This document shows, one piece after another, positions 23,865 through 33,198 of a stretch of DNA of 64,000 nucleotides; the first letter of the stretch is position 1; each line of letters begins with the position of its first letter. The notes under the pieces were generated by a model. It was not told where the DNA came from, made no database searches, and saw only the letters and a list, made by a program, of their open reading frames with translations. This DNA is from Paenibacillus foliorum (GTDB taxonomy: Bacteria > Bacillota > Bacilli > Paenibacillales > NBRC-103111), in contig NZ_WHOD01000121.1 of NCBI RefSeq assembly GCF_013141765.1, positions 119,498-183,497 on the forward strand. Direction: 5' to 3'. Made by a program: the position numbers and the translations under genes.

Positions 23865-24845
23865 TTAACCCCTCATCTTGTAAGCTTCAGGGTTTACCAG
23901 ATTTCTTATCCTTTCGCCACTTAATCCCATAAGGATATGGCGAGCAGTCAATTCGGCCATTTCCATCCTGGTAGCAACGGTGGCGCTTCCTATATGCGGC
24001 AGCAGCACTACATTTTCAAGACCAATCAAAGGGTGGTCCGCACGAATCGGCTCGACTTCAAACACATCCAAGCCCGCGCCCCAAATTTTGCGTTTTTTTA
24101 ATGCAGCAATAAGGGCCGTTTCATCAATATTGCTTCCTCTGGAAGTATTAATCAAAATAGCGGTCGGCTTCATTAAAGAAAGCTCTCTTTCGCCGATCAT
24201 CTTACGTGTTTCCAAAGTGGCAGGAGCCAGCATCACTACAAAATCGGAAGCCTGAAGCAAGTTATCCAGCGAGCTGTACTCGACACCTAGCTCTTGCTCC
24301 ATATCTTCTCTTCGTCTCCTGTTATGATATAAAATTCTCATACCGAAACCAGCAGCCCTTTTGGCTACCCCTTTTCCAATTCCACCCATCCCGATAATGC
24401 CGATTGTGGAATTGTAAACATTTTGCCCGGTCAAAAGCATTGGCCCCCAGCCTCTCCAGCTGTCTGCCTTGATGAAGCTCATAGCCTCCACTACTTTTCG
24501 CGCAGTTGATAGCAAGAGAGCAAACGTCAAATCTGCCACTGCTTCCGACAGAACATCGGGCGTGTGCCCAACAGGTATGCCTCTTGCCGTGGCTTCCCCA
24601 ATATCTATATTGTCATAACCAACTGCCATCGTACTGACAACCTTCAGGTTCGGAGCCGCTTGAAATACATTTTTATCTATTCGGTCCGATACGTTGGTGA
24701 ACAGGGCATCGGCATCCTTTACTTGTTCCAGCAGCAGCTCATAAGGAATCGGCACATTTTCTTCTGGCCACATGTAGGTGGTGTAGTTCGCGTCCAACTT
24801 TTGTTTAATGATTTCCGGAATACGTCTGGTTATGACAATCTTCAT
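23865..24845 (-). CDS. D-2-hydroxyacid dehydrogenase (glyoxylate/hydroxypyruvate reductase type)
   Basis: A 326-residue NAD(P)-dependent dehydrogenase. The Rossmann motif GIIGMGGIGKGVAKRA lies near residue 148. The catalytic Arg is in NTSRGSNIDE, Glu in FEVEP and His in LLPHIGSAT. ATG 24845 has GGGAGAGG upstream. It is the last gene of the sugar-acid operon, 17 nt after the Fe-alcohol dehydrogenase; reducing glyoxylate, hydroxypyruvate or a 2-keto sugar acid would fit (inference). Confidence 0.88.
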   Translation of the reverse strand: MKIVITRRIPEIIKQKLDANYTTYMWPEENVPIPYELLLEQVKDADALFTNVSDRIDKNVFQAAPNLKVVSTMAVGYDNIDIGEATARGIPVGHTPDVLSEAVADLTFALLLSTARKVVEAMSFIKADSWRGWGPMLLTGQNVYNSTIGIIGMGGIGKGVAKRAAGFGMRILYHNRRRREDMEQELGVEYSSLDNLLQASDFVVMLAPATLETRKMIGERELSLMKPTAILINTSRGSNIDETALIAALKKRKIWGAGLDVFEVEPIRADHPLIGLENVVLLPHIGSATVATRMEMAELTARHILMGLSGERIRNLVNPEAYKMRG

Positions 24846-24862
24846 GAGATCCTCTCCCGAAA

Positions 24863-26068
24863 TTAATAGGCCTTTTCAAGTAAATCAATGAAGCCTCCTA
24901 TGGTGGCTGCGCGCGGGTTGTTTCGAATTAACCGCTCAATTTGTATCGCTTTTTCCGCAATTTCGGGCAACTGCTCCCTCTTGATCCCAATCGAATGAAG
25001 CTGGGTCGGCAATCCAATCTGCTGCAAAATATCAATGATATGAGAGACGACCAACTGGATCTTGTCCGATGCTAAATGGAGATTATGAGCAGGAATATGC
25101 AGTGCTTGTGCTAGCTTATTGATTTTATCTCCCGTAGTACGGGCATTATAGCTAATAACATAAGGCAGCAGAAGGCCTGTTACTTCTCCATGAGGTGATT
25201 TGGATAACCCTCCAATCGGGTAGGCCAACGCATGAGCCGCAGCCGTACCTGCATTGGAAAAAGCCAATCCGGCTAACAAGCTCCCCAAAAGCATGTTAGA
25301 GCGTGCTTCCAGGTTAGTCCCCTGCTGGACAGCCGTTACCAGGTTCTTGGAAATAAGTTCAATCGCTTGTAAAGCTAGAGTGTCGCTTATCGGAGCCGAG
25401 CCTTGGAATAAAATATCGCCTTCCGCTTGGATATATTTAAAATCCTTGGCCAGGTAGGCCTCAATCGCATGAGCTAAAGCATCGATGCCTGAGCACGCAG
25501 TTACATAGGGAGGCAGCTGCATGGTCAGCTCGGGATCCAATAAAGCAACCGCCGGTCTCAAATAATTGTTGGAAATCCCAACTTTAATGTTATTAACCGT
25601 ATCCGTTACGACAGCTACCGATGTCACTTCGGAGCCGGTGCCTGCCGTTGTAGGTATAGCTATCAAAGGGGCAATCGCAGATGGAATCGCGTTCTCGCCA
25701 AAATAATCCTGTGGCTGTCCCCCGTGCGCTACCAGAAGAGCAACTACTTTTGCCAAATCAATGCTGCTTCCTCCACCTAGCCCGATTATGACATCCGCAT
25801 TTATTTCCTTTTTGGCATATTCATAGCATTCCAACACTTTAGAAACCGGAGGTTCCGGAGTTGTACCGTCAAACACTTTAACCTGGAAGTTATCTTTCTC
25901 CAAAATATGCATAACCGTATTCAGTATACCGGATTGAACGATTCCCTTATCGGTAATGAGGAATATATTACGGGCATTCATGTTTTTCAAAAGCTCGCCT
26001 AGTTTATGAATGGCACCATTGCCGAATATAATTTTCCCTGATGGGAAATAAGACCATGTATCCCTCAT
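24863..26068 (-). CDS. Iron-containing alcohol dehydrogenase
   Basis: A 401-residue group III (Fe-ADH) enzyme that interconverts aldehydes and alcohols with NAD(P)H. Visible are the dinucleotide-binding GLGGGSSIDLAK, the adjoining PTTAGTGSEVT, and metal-ligand regions containing D in CSGIDALAHAIEAY and His in SPHGEVTGLLLPY. It starts 21 nt after the aldehyde dehydrogenase. With that gene it suggests that an aldehyde (lactaldehyde, glycolaldehyde or similar) is made in the pathway; oxidation or reduction would depend on redox state (inference). Confidence 0.9.
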   Translation of the reverse strand: MRDTWSYFPSGKIIFGNGAIHKLGELLKNMNARNIFLITDKGIVQSGILNTVMHILEKDNFQVKVFDGTTPEPPVSKVLECYEYAKKEINADVIIGLGGGSSIDLAKVVALLVAHGGQPQDYFGENAIPSAIAPLIAIPTTAGTGSEVTSVAVVTDTVNNIKVGISNNYLRPAVALLDPELTMQLPPYVTACSGIDALAHAIEAYLAKDFKYIQAEGDILFQGSAPISDTLALQAIELISKNLVTAVQQGTNLEARSNMLLGSLLAGLAFSNAGTAAAHALAYPIGGLSKSPHGEVTGLLLPYVISYNARTTGDKINKLAQALHIPAHNLHLASDKIQLVVSHIIDILQQIGLPTQLHSIGIKREQLPEIAEKAIQIERLIRNNPRAATIGGFIDLLEKAY

Positions 26069-26089
26069 ATGCTGATCATCTCTCTTCGA

Positions 26090-27526
26090 CTAAATATCAA
26101 AAACAACTAATTTTTCATTCGTCATTTCTTCGATGGCATACTTCGGACCTTCTTTTCCATATCCGCTATCCTTCACACCGCCATATGGCATAATATCTGC
26201 TCGAAACGTCGACACATCATTGATAATAACGCCACCAAACTCCAATTCCTTGGCAGCCTTGAAAGCCAGCTGAAGGTCGGATGTGAAAATACCAGCCTGC
26301 AGCCCGTAATTGGAATCATTCGCTGCATTCAGCGCTTCACTAATGTCGCTATAGGGAGTAATGCAAACTATGGGGGCAAAAACCTCCTGGCACATCACCT
26401 TCATTGAAGATAGCGTATTGGTCATAATGGTTGGGTATAAAATAGCACCCTCCCGATGGCCTCCGTGAGCGATCGTTGCTCCCTGTTGAACAGCTTCCTG
26501 AATCCATAGCTCTGCTCGCGCTGCTTCCTTCTCGGAAATCATCGGCCCAATATCGGTTTCATCAAGCTCGGGGTCGCCCACTCTCAGCTTCGATGCGGCT
26601 TCAATTGACTTTTCAACAAAGGCTGCGTATACGTCTTGATGCACATAAATCCTTTGCACGGAAATGCAGGCCTGCCCTGCGTTAGTAAAGCCCTTGTTCA
26701 CACATAATTGGGCTGCTCTATCCAAATCCGGTGCATCTTTATGAACAATATTCGGAGAGTTGCTTCCAAGCTCCAAGGTCACCTTGCGAATACCGGAGGC
26801 TGCTTTAATCTGCTTGCCGACCTCCGTACTCCCGGTAAAGGTATACATCGCTATGCGGGTGTCCTCTAATAAATATTGGCCGATCTCTCTTCCAGGGCCG
26901 TTTACGATATTTAAAAAGCCCGGCGGAAGGCCTGCCTCCAACAATATGGCTGCCATTTGAGCGGCAATTTGCGGTGTTACGCCTGCCGGCTTTAATATAA
27001 CCGTATTGCCTGCAGCAAGTGCAGGCGCAATTTTATGAGCTACTAAATTGAAAGGGAAATTAAACGGCGTTATCGCACACAGGACACCTACAGGCACACG
27101 CAATGTAAAGGCAATTTTATTATCACTGCCCGGCTGTCCTTGAATAGGAACCTCATGCCCTTGCAGTCTCTTGGCCTCTTCAGCAGATGCGATGAACGTT
27201 TGAATTCCCCGCTCAATCTCCATACTGGCGTCTTTTAGTACCTTGCCACCTTCCCGAACAATCGTCAGGGCAAGCTCTTTTTTCCGCTGCTTAAACAATT
27301 CGGCCGCTTTCATCAAAATCTCGTACCTTTGATAAGGTATCAGCTTCGTTGTTTTGAACGTTTCCAAAGCATTGCCAATCGCATGACTAACGTCTTCCCG
27401 AGATGATTTGGTCACTTTAACAATCACATCTCCGGTATATTTATTGAGAACGTCAAAGGTTTCTGATCCCATTATCCATTGTCCGTTAACCAAATTCCCT
27501 AACGCTTCCACTGTATGCTTAGACAT
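26090..27526 (-). CDS. NAD(P)-dependent aldehyde dehydrogenase
   Basis: A 478-residue ALDH-superfamily enzyme. ATG 27526 (MSKHTVEALG) is preceded by GGGGAGGAG; a TTG 18 nt upstream would include the ribosome site. Motifs: active-site Asn in ITPFNFPFNL, the catalytic Glu in TLELGSNSPNIV, the catalytic Cys in TNAGQACISVQR, and EVFAPIV. Closest in feel to lactaldehyde/glyceraldehyde-3-phosphate type ALDHs. It lies between the enolase-superfamily enzyme (26-nt gap) and the Fe-alcohol dehydrogenase. Confidence 0.9.
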   Translation of the reverse strand: MSKHTVEALGNLVNGQWIMGSETFDVLNKYTGDVIVKVTKSSREDVSHAIGNALETFKTTKLIPYQRYEILMKAAELFKQRKKELALTIVREGGKVLKDASMEIERGIQTFIASAEEAKRLQGHEVPIQGQPGSDNKIAFTLRVPVGVLCAITPFNFPFNLVAHKIAPALAAGNTVILKPAGVTPQIAAQMAAILLEAGLPPGFLNIVNGPGREIGQYLLEDTRIAMYTFTGSTEVGKQIKAASGIRKVTLELGSNSPNIVHKDAPDLDRAAQLCVNKGFTNAGQACISVQRIYVHQDVYAAFVEKSIEAASKLRVGDPELDETDIGPMISEKEAARAELWIQEAVQQGATIAHGGHREGAILYPTIMTNTLSSMKVMCQEVFAPIVCITPYSDISEALNAANDSNYGLQAGIFTSDLQLAFKAAKELEFGGVIINDVSTFRADIMPYGGVKDSGYGKEGPKYAIEEMTNEKLVVFDI

Positions 27527-27552
27527 TCTCCAGCTCCTCCCCAAATAATCCT

Positions 27553-28647
27553 CTAGTCGACTCGATATTTCTCAATGTACTCTTCATCTACATCCGTTCC
27601 CATTCCCGGTACGTCCGGAAGCAGAACTTCCCCGTCCACCATGGTCAGTCGAGTTTTCAACAGCCCATCTTCTTTTTTCAAGCTACCGCTTTCCAAGAAG
27701 ATTGCATTAGGCAGAACGCACAGCATATTCACATTTGCCGGTCCGCCGCCATGGCTTGCGATATGATGTCCAGCCACATCCGTAATAGCTCCGATTTCTA
27801 ACCATTCCGTAGGTCCTCCGGCTCTTCGGTTATCAGGTTGATAGATGGAGGCAGCTCCAGCTTGAACCGCATCATAAAATTGGAATTTGGAATAAAAGTT
27901 TTCTCCAATAGCTATTGGGATATCCAACGCCCGGGCCAATCTTGCTGAACTCTCCTTATGCTGTGGGATCAATGGCTCCTCAAACCATCTGACTCCCAAC
28001 TGCTCATAGGCTCTTCCCCGACGAAGCGCTTCCTTCTCATCAAATCCCTGATTGGCGTCAACCATAATTTTAATGTCAGGCCCTACTTCTCTTTGCGCTA
28101 TTTTAATCCGTTCGATATCATTCTCCAAAGAATATTTACCTACTTTAAGTTTAATGGCCTTAAATCCTTCTTCCACGGTTTCGATGCATTTGGCCACATA
28201 TTCCTTTTCTGTATCGACATACCAACCAGCCATGCAATAAGCAGGGATACGATCACGAACGGCGCCTAAAACCTTCGCAGTCGGCAGATTGGCTTTTTTT
28301 CCAATAATGTCCCAGAGAGCAATATCAATAGCCGAGATGGCAAAATGCGAGAAACCCTCTGCACCGTGATAGTCAGCAATACTCCACAATTTTTTGCGGA
28401 TTTTGCGAGTAAAATGTGGATCCTCCCCAATAAGATGCGGCCCCAGCTCTGATTCCAGCATCAGCTTCAAGATCGCTCCGCTCGCTTTTCCTCTACCGAA
28501 AAAACTAGATCCATACCCTATAATACCTTCATCCGTATGTATCTTGGTTACTACTCGAGTGCCCGCATCATAAGTGTGCAGCGCGTCCTTCATCGGATTT
28601 TTAACTTCCGTTACAATAATTACAGCTTCCAGCTTCGTGATTTTCAT
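27553..28647 (-). CDS. Enolase-superfamily sugar-acid dehydratase/cycloisomerase (mandelate racemase type)
   Basis: A 364-residue enzyme. ATG 28647 (MKITKLEAV) has AGGAGG 8 nt upstream; the longer frame would run back past the previous stop codon. It has the Lys motif IKLKVGK, the first metal ligand in MVDANQG, then EEP, GENFY and a D-x-R near IYQPDNRRAGG, and a His-rich segment HHIASHGGGP. These fit the mandelate racemase/muconate lactonizing group whose members dehydrate aldonates and uronates or open galactarolactone. It follows the importer permeases by 31 nt. The exact acid is not readable. Confidence 0.85.
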   Translation of the reverse strand: MKITKLEAVIIVTEVKNPMKDALHTYDAGTRVVTKIHTDEGIIGYGSSFFGRGKASGAILKLMLESELGPHLIGEDPHFTRKIRKKLWSIADYHGAEGFSHFAISAIDIALWDIIGKKANLPTAKVLGAVRDRIPAYCMAGWYVDTEKEYVAKCIETVEEGFKAIKLKVGKYSLENDIERIKIAQREVGPDIKIMVDANQGFDEKEALRRGRAYEQLGVRWFEEPLIPQHKESSARLARALDIPIAIGENFYSKFQFYDAVQAGAASIYQPDNRRAGGPTEWLEIGAITDVAGHHIASHGGGPANVNMLCVLPNAIFLESGSLKKEDGLLKTRLTMVDGEVLLPDVPGMGTDVDEEYIEKYRVD

Positions 28648-28678
28648 GAATAAACCTCCTAAGAATTTAGTTTCATTA

Positions 28679-29551
28679 CTAGCCCTTGATCCCTGAAGTT
28701 GCAATGCCTTCAATAATGTATCGCTGACAAAAGACGTAAAACAATAAAACAGGCAATTCAGCTATAAAAGCTCCTGCCATCATAAGATGCCAGTGAGTGG
28801 TAAACTCTCCTTGGAACGTTCGCAAACCAACTTGAATCGGTTGTAGAGCTACAGAATCTATAACAATAAGCGGCCATAGAAACGAATTCCATTCGCCCAA
28901 AAATATAAATATACCCAAGGTCACAAATGCTGGCTTAGCCAACGGAATCATGATATTCCAGTAAATTCTAAACCGGCTGCACCCATCTATTCTTGCCGCT
29001 TCCTCAAGCTCAACAGGGATAGAGAGAAAGAATTGCCTTAACATAAACACCCCGAAAGCCGTAAATAATTGGGGGAAAATCAATGCGTTATACGTGTTCA
29101 ACCAACCGAATTCCTTCATAATCAAAAAGTTGGGAATCATCGTTACCTGCTGCGGTATCATCATGGTTGTCAGGAAGCATAGAAAAAGGGTGCTTTTCCC
29201 TTTAAAATTCAGTCTCGCAAACGCATAAGCTGCCAAGGAAGAAACCAATATCGCCAATACCGTCACCGAGATAGCAACAAAAAATGAGTTTAGAATAAAC
29301 CGTCCCATCGGGATGCTTTGAAACACTTCCACATAATTGCTAAAACGAAATGTCTCAGGAATCCAACGAATCGGAATTTCGCTTACTTCATCCAAATTTT
29401 TCAAAGAAGAGGATACCATCCAAATAAAAGGGAGGATCATAATTCCGGAAAAAGTAATTAGAATCGCGTACGTTATCAAATCTGTAATTCGTTTCAGGGT
29501 CGACCGTTTTATGGCGATGGACGCTTTTGCGGTTGATTGGATAGTTTCCAT
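28679..29551 (-). CDS. Carbohydrate ABC permease, MalG-type
   Basis: A 290-residue six-helix permease. The ATPase-contact (EAA) loop is EEAARIDGCSRFRIYWNIMI. It partners with the MalF-type permease whose stop lies 3 nt before this start, and the ribosome site lies within the upstream gene end. No dedicated ATPase gene is seen in the operon, so a shared MsmX/UgpC-type ATPase is likely (family knowledge). Confidence 0.92.
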   Translation of the reverse strand: METIQSTAKASIAIKRSTLKRITDLITYAILITFSGIMILPFIWMVSSSLKNLDEVSEIPIRWIPETFRFSNYVEVFQSIPMGRFILNSFFVAISVTVLAILVSSLAAYAFARLNFKGKSTLFLCFLTTMMIPQQVTMIPNFLIMKEFGWLNTYNALIFPQLFTAFGVFMLRQFFLSIPVELEEAARIDGCSRFRIYWNIMIPLAKPAFVTLGIFIFLGEWNSFLWPLIVIDSVALQPIQVGLRTFQGEFTTHWHLMMAGAFIAELPVLLFYVFCQRYIIEGIATSGIKG

Positions 29552-29554
29552 GGA

Positions 29555-30439
29555 TTAAGCGGCCTCCCTTCGGTGATTGACATAGGACTGAATCATAGTA
29601 ACGATTAAAAGAATAAGGAATAAAACCCAAGCAATAGCCGAAGCATAGCCCATATTGAAATATTTGAATCCCTGCTGATAGATGTATAGAACCAACGTGT
29701 TTGTCGAAGCGCCGGGACCGCCTTCCGTCATGATCAACGCATATCCAAACACTTGAAAAGAGTGGATAATCGAAATCACCGTTATAAAAAAGGTAGTAGG
29801 CCGCAACAAAGGAAGCGTAATTTTCCAAAACATGTTCCACTTGCTCGAACCATCAATCTCAGCCGCTTCATATAATTCCTTGGGCACATTTTGCAAGCCT
29901 GCCAGAAAAATAACCATATTATAGCCAATCGTTTTCCAAATCGTTACAATGATGATCGAGGGTAACGCCCAAGTTGTGCTGGTTAACCATGTAGGAGGAT
30001 TCTGAACTCCAAATTCCCTCAATAACACATTAATTAAACCGACATCAGGGTTGTAAAGCCACTTCCAGACCAGAGAAATAGCAACTGTCGAAGTCATTAC
30101 TGGCAGGAAATAGACCGTTCTCCACAGGGCAATGCCGAGTATTTTTTGATTTAACAATAAGGCCGCTGCCAATCCCAAGGCGATACTTAACGGAACAACA
30201 CCGACCGCATACCAGAATGTATTTTCCAGTGCAATCCAAAATATTTTATCCTCAGTAAAAATTTTGATAAAGTTCCCAAACCCAATAAATTTCGGACTCG
30301 ATAAGGTATTCCATTCATAGAAGGAAATAACTAGAGAGGTTACCAACGGAACTGCGGTGAAAATACCAAACCCGATTATGGCCGGCAACAAAAAGTAATA
30401 GGCTACCATCGTGTCATTTAACAAAAATTTCCTCGACAT
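29555..30439 (-). CDS. Carbohydrate ABC permease, MalF-type
   Basis: A 294-residue permease with six membrane segments, for example VAYYFLLPAIIGFGIFTAVP, and the EAA loop YEAAEIDGSSKWNMFWKITL. ATG 30439 has GAGGGG upstream. It lies 136 nt after the binding-protein gene and couples tightly to the MalG-type gene. Confidence 0.92.
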   Translation of the reverse strand: MSRKFLLNDTMVAYYFLLPAIIGFGIFTAVPLVTSLVISFYEWNTLSSPKFIGFGNFIKIFTEDKIFWIALENTFWYAVGVVPLSIALGLAAALLLNQKILGIALWRTVYFLPVMTSTVAISLVWKWLYNPDVGLINVLLREFGVQNPPTWLTSTTWALPSIIIVTIWKTIGYNMVIFLAGLQNVPKELYEAAEIDGSSKWNMFWKITLPLLRPTTFFITVISIIHSFQVFGYALIMTEGGPGASTNTLVLYIYQQGFKYFNMGYASAIAWVLFLILLIVTMIQSYVNHRREAA

Positions 30440-30575
30440 GCTGCATTCCCCTCAATATTTATTTATGAAACCGGACAAGAAGGGGCTACAATCCTTATCC
30501 GGTCGCTAACGACTATACTTACAACTTGAACCCGGATAATGGAAAAATCTGTTGTTGCATCATCCAGAAGGAAGG

Positions 30576-31919
30576 TTACTTAGGCATTATTGCGTTAACT
30601 TCATTCTCAATGAGCTTCAATGATTCATCGATCTTACCGTTTTTATCTAAGAAATAGAGACCGAGGTATTTTTTAATAATGGTATCGGTTTGTGTCCAAA
30701 TCGGATTGGTAGGCTTTACACCAGAATGATCCGTATAGCTTTCCAATGCGACTTTACGGTCAACTTTAAATTTATCGCCCGGCAAATACTTTTTCTCGTC
30801 GTTAAGTATGGACTTTCTTACAGGAGCCGAGAATCCGGTGCTGATCAGAATTTCCTGCCCCTTTGGTCCGTTAATAAACTTGGCTAATTCCCATGCCGCT
30901 TCTTTGTTTTTGCTCGCTTTCGGTATAGCTAAGCTTGTAGGTGATAAAGCTCCCAAACGGTTTTTGGGACCCATAGGGAACAAAGCAAGGTTCCATTCGA
31001 ATTTAGCCTTTTGCATGGTCGCAATAAACGATCCCGCGTCAAAATGCATCGCTATTTTTTCATTCATGAATAAAGATTGCGGAGTTCCATTTGTATATAC
31101 GCTTGGGTTCGGAGCAATTTGATGAACATAGATAAGGTCATGTAAATACTGGAATGCCTTTCTGCTTTCAGGTGAGTTAAGAATAAATTTTTTCCCGTCT
31201 GGGCTAAAATAATCGCCGCCCGCTTGCCAAATGTAGCTTGCGCCAATGTCCGACATTTCCCCTTGGAAGCCAATCGCGTACACTTTCTTATTAGGATCGG
31301 TGCTGTTGTTCGTCAGCTTCTTTCCTTGCTCAATTAATGTATCCCATGTCCAGGTGCTATCCGGGTATTTCACGCCAGCCTCGTCAAAAATCCTCTTATT
31401 GTAAAAGATTGTTCTGCCAGCTGAATTCCGAGGCAAAGCCCATATCTCTCCGTTATATTCCATTGCTTTCATCAAGCGCTCGAAGTTGTCGCCCAAGTTC
31501 TCTTTATCCCATTCACCTTTAATCAGTTTGGTTTGTGGCTCTAATACACCAGCTGCAGCAAAAGAGATTAAATCGTTAGCTGTAAAATTGATAAGATCGG
31601 GTTGGGTTCCGCCAGTGAATGTGGTTTGAATTTTGGTTAAATACTCCGCTGGAATGTACACAGGCTCAACCGTAACATTCGGGTACTCTTTCATAAATGC
31701 ATCCACTACGGCAACATGCAAAGCTTTTGTATCTGTATCGCCCCAGAAAGAATATTTAATAGACACTTTTTTATTAGGATCAAATTTGGGTACTGCCGCT
31801 GTCGGTGCCGATGTGCCTGGAGCTGGCGTACTTGCAACTGGCGCTGGACTGGTTGAACTGCAAGCACTTAAAGCAACTGCTGATATTGCGATCAGAGCTA
31901 TAGCTTTGGTATTCTTCAT
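30576..31919 (-). CDS. Carbohydrate ABC substrate-binding lipoprotein
   Basis: A 447-residue family-1 binding protein. The lipobox LSAC gives the lipidated Cys at residue 20, followed by a Pro/Ala/Thr linker. Recognisable are the conserved KFINGPKGQEILISTGFSAP and FPMGPKNRLG regions. ATG 31919 is preceded by AGGAGGGG. It is the first gene of the transport and catabolic operon; a cre-like site lies 104-117 nt upstream. Confidence 0.92.
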   Translation of the reverse strand: MKNTKAIALIAISAVALSACSSTSPAPVASTPAPGTSAPTAAVPKFDPNKKVSIKYSFWGDTDTKALHVAVVDAFMKEYPNVTVEPVYIPAEYLTKIQTTFTGGTQPDLINFTANDLISFAAAGVLEPQTKLIKGEWDKENLGDNFERLMKAMEYNGEIWALPRNSAGRTIFYNKRIFDEAGVKYPDSTWTWDTLIEQGKKLTNNSTDPNKKVYAIGFQGEMSDIGASYIWQAGGDYFSPDGKKFILNSPESRKAFQYLHDLIYVHQIAPNPSVYTNGTPQSLFMNEKIAMHFDAGSFIATMQKAKFEWNLALFPMGPKNRLGALSPTSLAIPKASKNKEAAWELAKFINGPKGQEILISTGFSAPVRKSILNDEKKYLPGDKFKVDRKVALESYTDHSGVKPTNPIWTQTDTIIKKYLGLYFLDKNGKIDESLKLIENEVNAIMPK

Positions 31920-32022
31920 TTCTTAACCCCTCCTGATTTTGGCTAATACATGGCTTACCACTTTGTCCCACAACTCATGTGAATTCCTCGATCACCTCCA
32001 GCTAGTAATCAAGCCAACCCAA

Positions 32023-32036
32023 AGATAGCGCTTACA
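32023..32036. promoter_or_regulatory. cre-like site upstream of the sugar-acid operon
   Basis: On the minus strand TGTAAGCGCTATCT matches the cre consensus TGWAANCGNTNWCA at 13 of 14 positions. It is in the 197-nt gap between the GntR gene and the binding-protein gene. CcpA repression is inferred. Confidence 0.5.
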
Positions 32037-32116
32037 AAACTCTATGTAATAAAAGAGAGATAATCCTTGGGCCATCCAAACTGAATCCAAGATAATTAAA
32101 CTCTCTCCTAAGAAAA

Positions 32117-32797
32117 TCAAAGCTTCTTTAAATCCTTATCCCTTTTTTGCAATAAACGATTTTTGGCATCCCAGATGTGGTTAGTTACGGCTTCCTCAGC
32201 ACGATATATATCACGGGATCGAATAGCCTCCACAATTTCCTCATGCTCGGCTGAAGCCTCGTACTGATCCACTTCACCTCTTACGTGATAAAAACGAGCG
32301 ATGTGCAGATGACAATGCATGCCCCCGTACGCATCCGTTAGAAATGAATTTTCCGTTGCCTTTACCATAGTTAAGTGAAACAGATGATCTAATTGATTAA
32401 ACTCAAGAACTTCCTTATAAGATGATCCCATCTTTATCGAAGCGATTTGCTCCATTAAACGGGTCATTCCATCCAATATATGTAGACGATTAAATCGGAT
32501 TATATTGCGAATCGCGTGCGTCTCAATCAAAATTCGAGCTTCCAGCATATCCGTCATACTTTGATCGTCCAAAATGCCACTGACCCGATATCCCTTATAA
32601 GGCTCAAGTATGACCAACTTCTCGGAATGAAAACGGGAAAGAACTTCTCTTAAAGGGATTGGGCTAATATTTAACTCCTTTGACAGGTGATCAATATTAA
32701 TCTTTTGTCCGGGAGATAATTTCCACTCAAAAATCTGCTCCTTTAACAAATTATAAATATACTCCGTAGTGACTCCTTTTTCTTTTTCCTTATTCAT
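32117..32797 (-). CDS. GntR-family (FCD) transcriptional regulator
   Basis: A 226-residue repressor type. The N-terminal winged HTH is unmistakable (QKINIDHLSKELNISPIPLR then EVLSRFHSEKLV); the C-terminal FCD ligand domain spans about 95-215 with metal-ligand-type His and Asp residues (LDHLFHLTMVKAT, HEEIVEAI, AVTNHI). FCD regulators of this kind usually sense sugar acids and control adjacent uptake and catabolic genes. It lies directly upstream of that operon on the same strand. Its own promoter carries an operator-like repeat, suggesting autoregulation. Confidence 0.9.
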   Translation of the reverse strand: MNKEKEKGVTTEYIYNLLKEQIFEWKLSPGQKINIDHLSKELNISPIPLREVLSRFHSEKLVILEPYKGYRVSGILDDQSMTDMLEARILIETHAIRNIIRFNRLHILDGMTRLMEQIASIKMGSSYKEVLEFNQLDHLFHLTMVKATENSFLTDAYGGMHCHLHIARFYHVRGEVDQYEASAEHEEIVEAIRSRDIYRAEEAVTNHIWDAKNRLLQKRDKDLKKL

Positions 32798-32865
32798 TCA
32801 CTTCCGCCTTCCCTTTCGTTGAAAGAAAATCCAATAGTTCTCATTCGCAAAATGATAATATAGCA

Positions 32866-32894
32866 ATAGTATATAATCATATATTATTTGTCAA
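32866..32894 (-). promoter_or_regulatory. Promoter of the GntR regulator
   Basis: On the minus strand TTGACA (32889-32894), a 17-nt spacer and TACTAT (32866-32871). The spacer is filled almost exactly by a 15-bp element (32873-32887) repeated upstream, so bound repressor would block the polymerase. Confidence 0.6.
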
Positions 32895-33020
32895 TGAGTT
32901 ATTTGAAAATTATGTATATTTGGCAATATTTTCGGTTTATTGGGCAATTACTTAAAATAATCATATATTATACTACCATCAAGTAATTAATATAATATAT
33001 GATTATCATATGATAATCAT
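32873..33020. repeat. Three copies of a 15-bp element plus a 22-bp palindrome (operator array)
   Basis: ATAATCATATATTAT occurs perfectly at 32873-32887 and 32957-32971 and as its exact reverse complement at 32992-33006. A 22-bp perfect palindrome (32999-33020, arms ATGATTATCAT) overlaps the third copy. Centre spacings are about 84 and 35 bp. All lie in the 401-nt region upstream of the GntR gene; the region has no gene. Binding by the FCD regulator and DNA looping are inferred. Confidence 0.6.
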
Positions 33021-33094
33021 CTGCAATAAAGCTTCTTCCAGGTAAATGTTGCAATAGAGCACGGTGACCTTCGACTTTCCAACCAATTGAAAGC

Positions 33095-33150
33095 TCAAAA
33101 AAGACTCCAGAACCACATTAGTAGTGGTTTTAGAGTCTTATTTTTTTTAG
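33095..33150. terminator. Bidirectional terminator after aconitase
   Basis: AAGACTC (33101-33107)/GAGTCTT (33133-33139) with inner AACCACA/TAGTGGTT pairs; T-runs follow on both strands. On the minus strand it ends the prpF-aconitase transcript. Confidence 0.75.
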
Positions 33151-33198
33151 GTTAGGGTCACGTTACTGCCTACGGTCTCGAAGATTTATCAAATGCCA

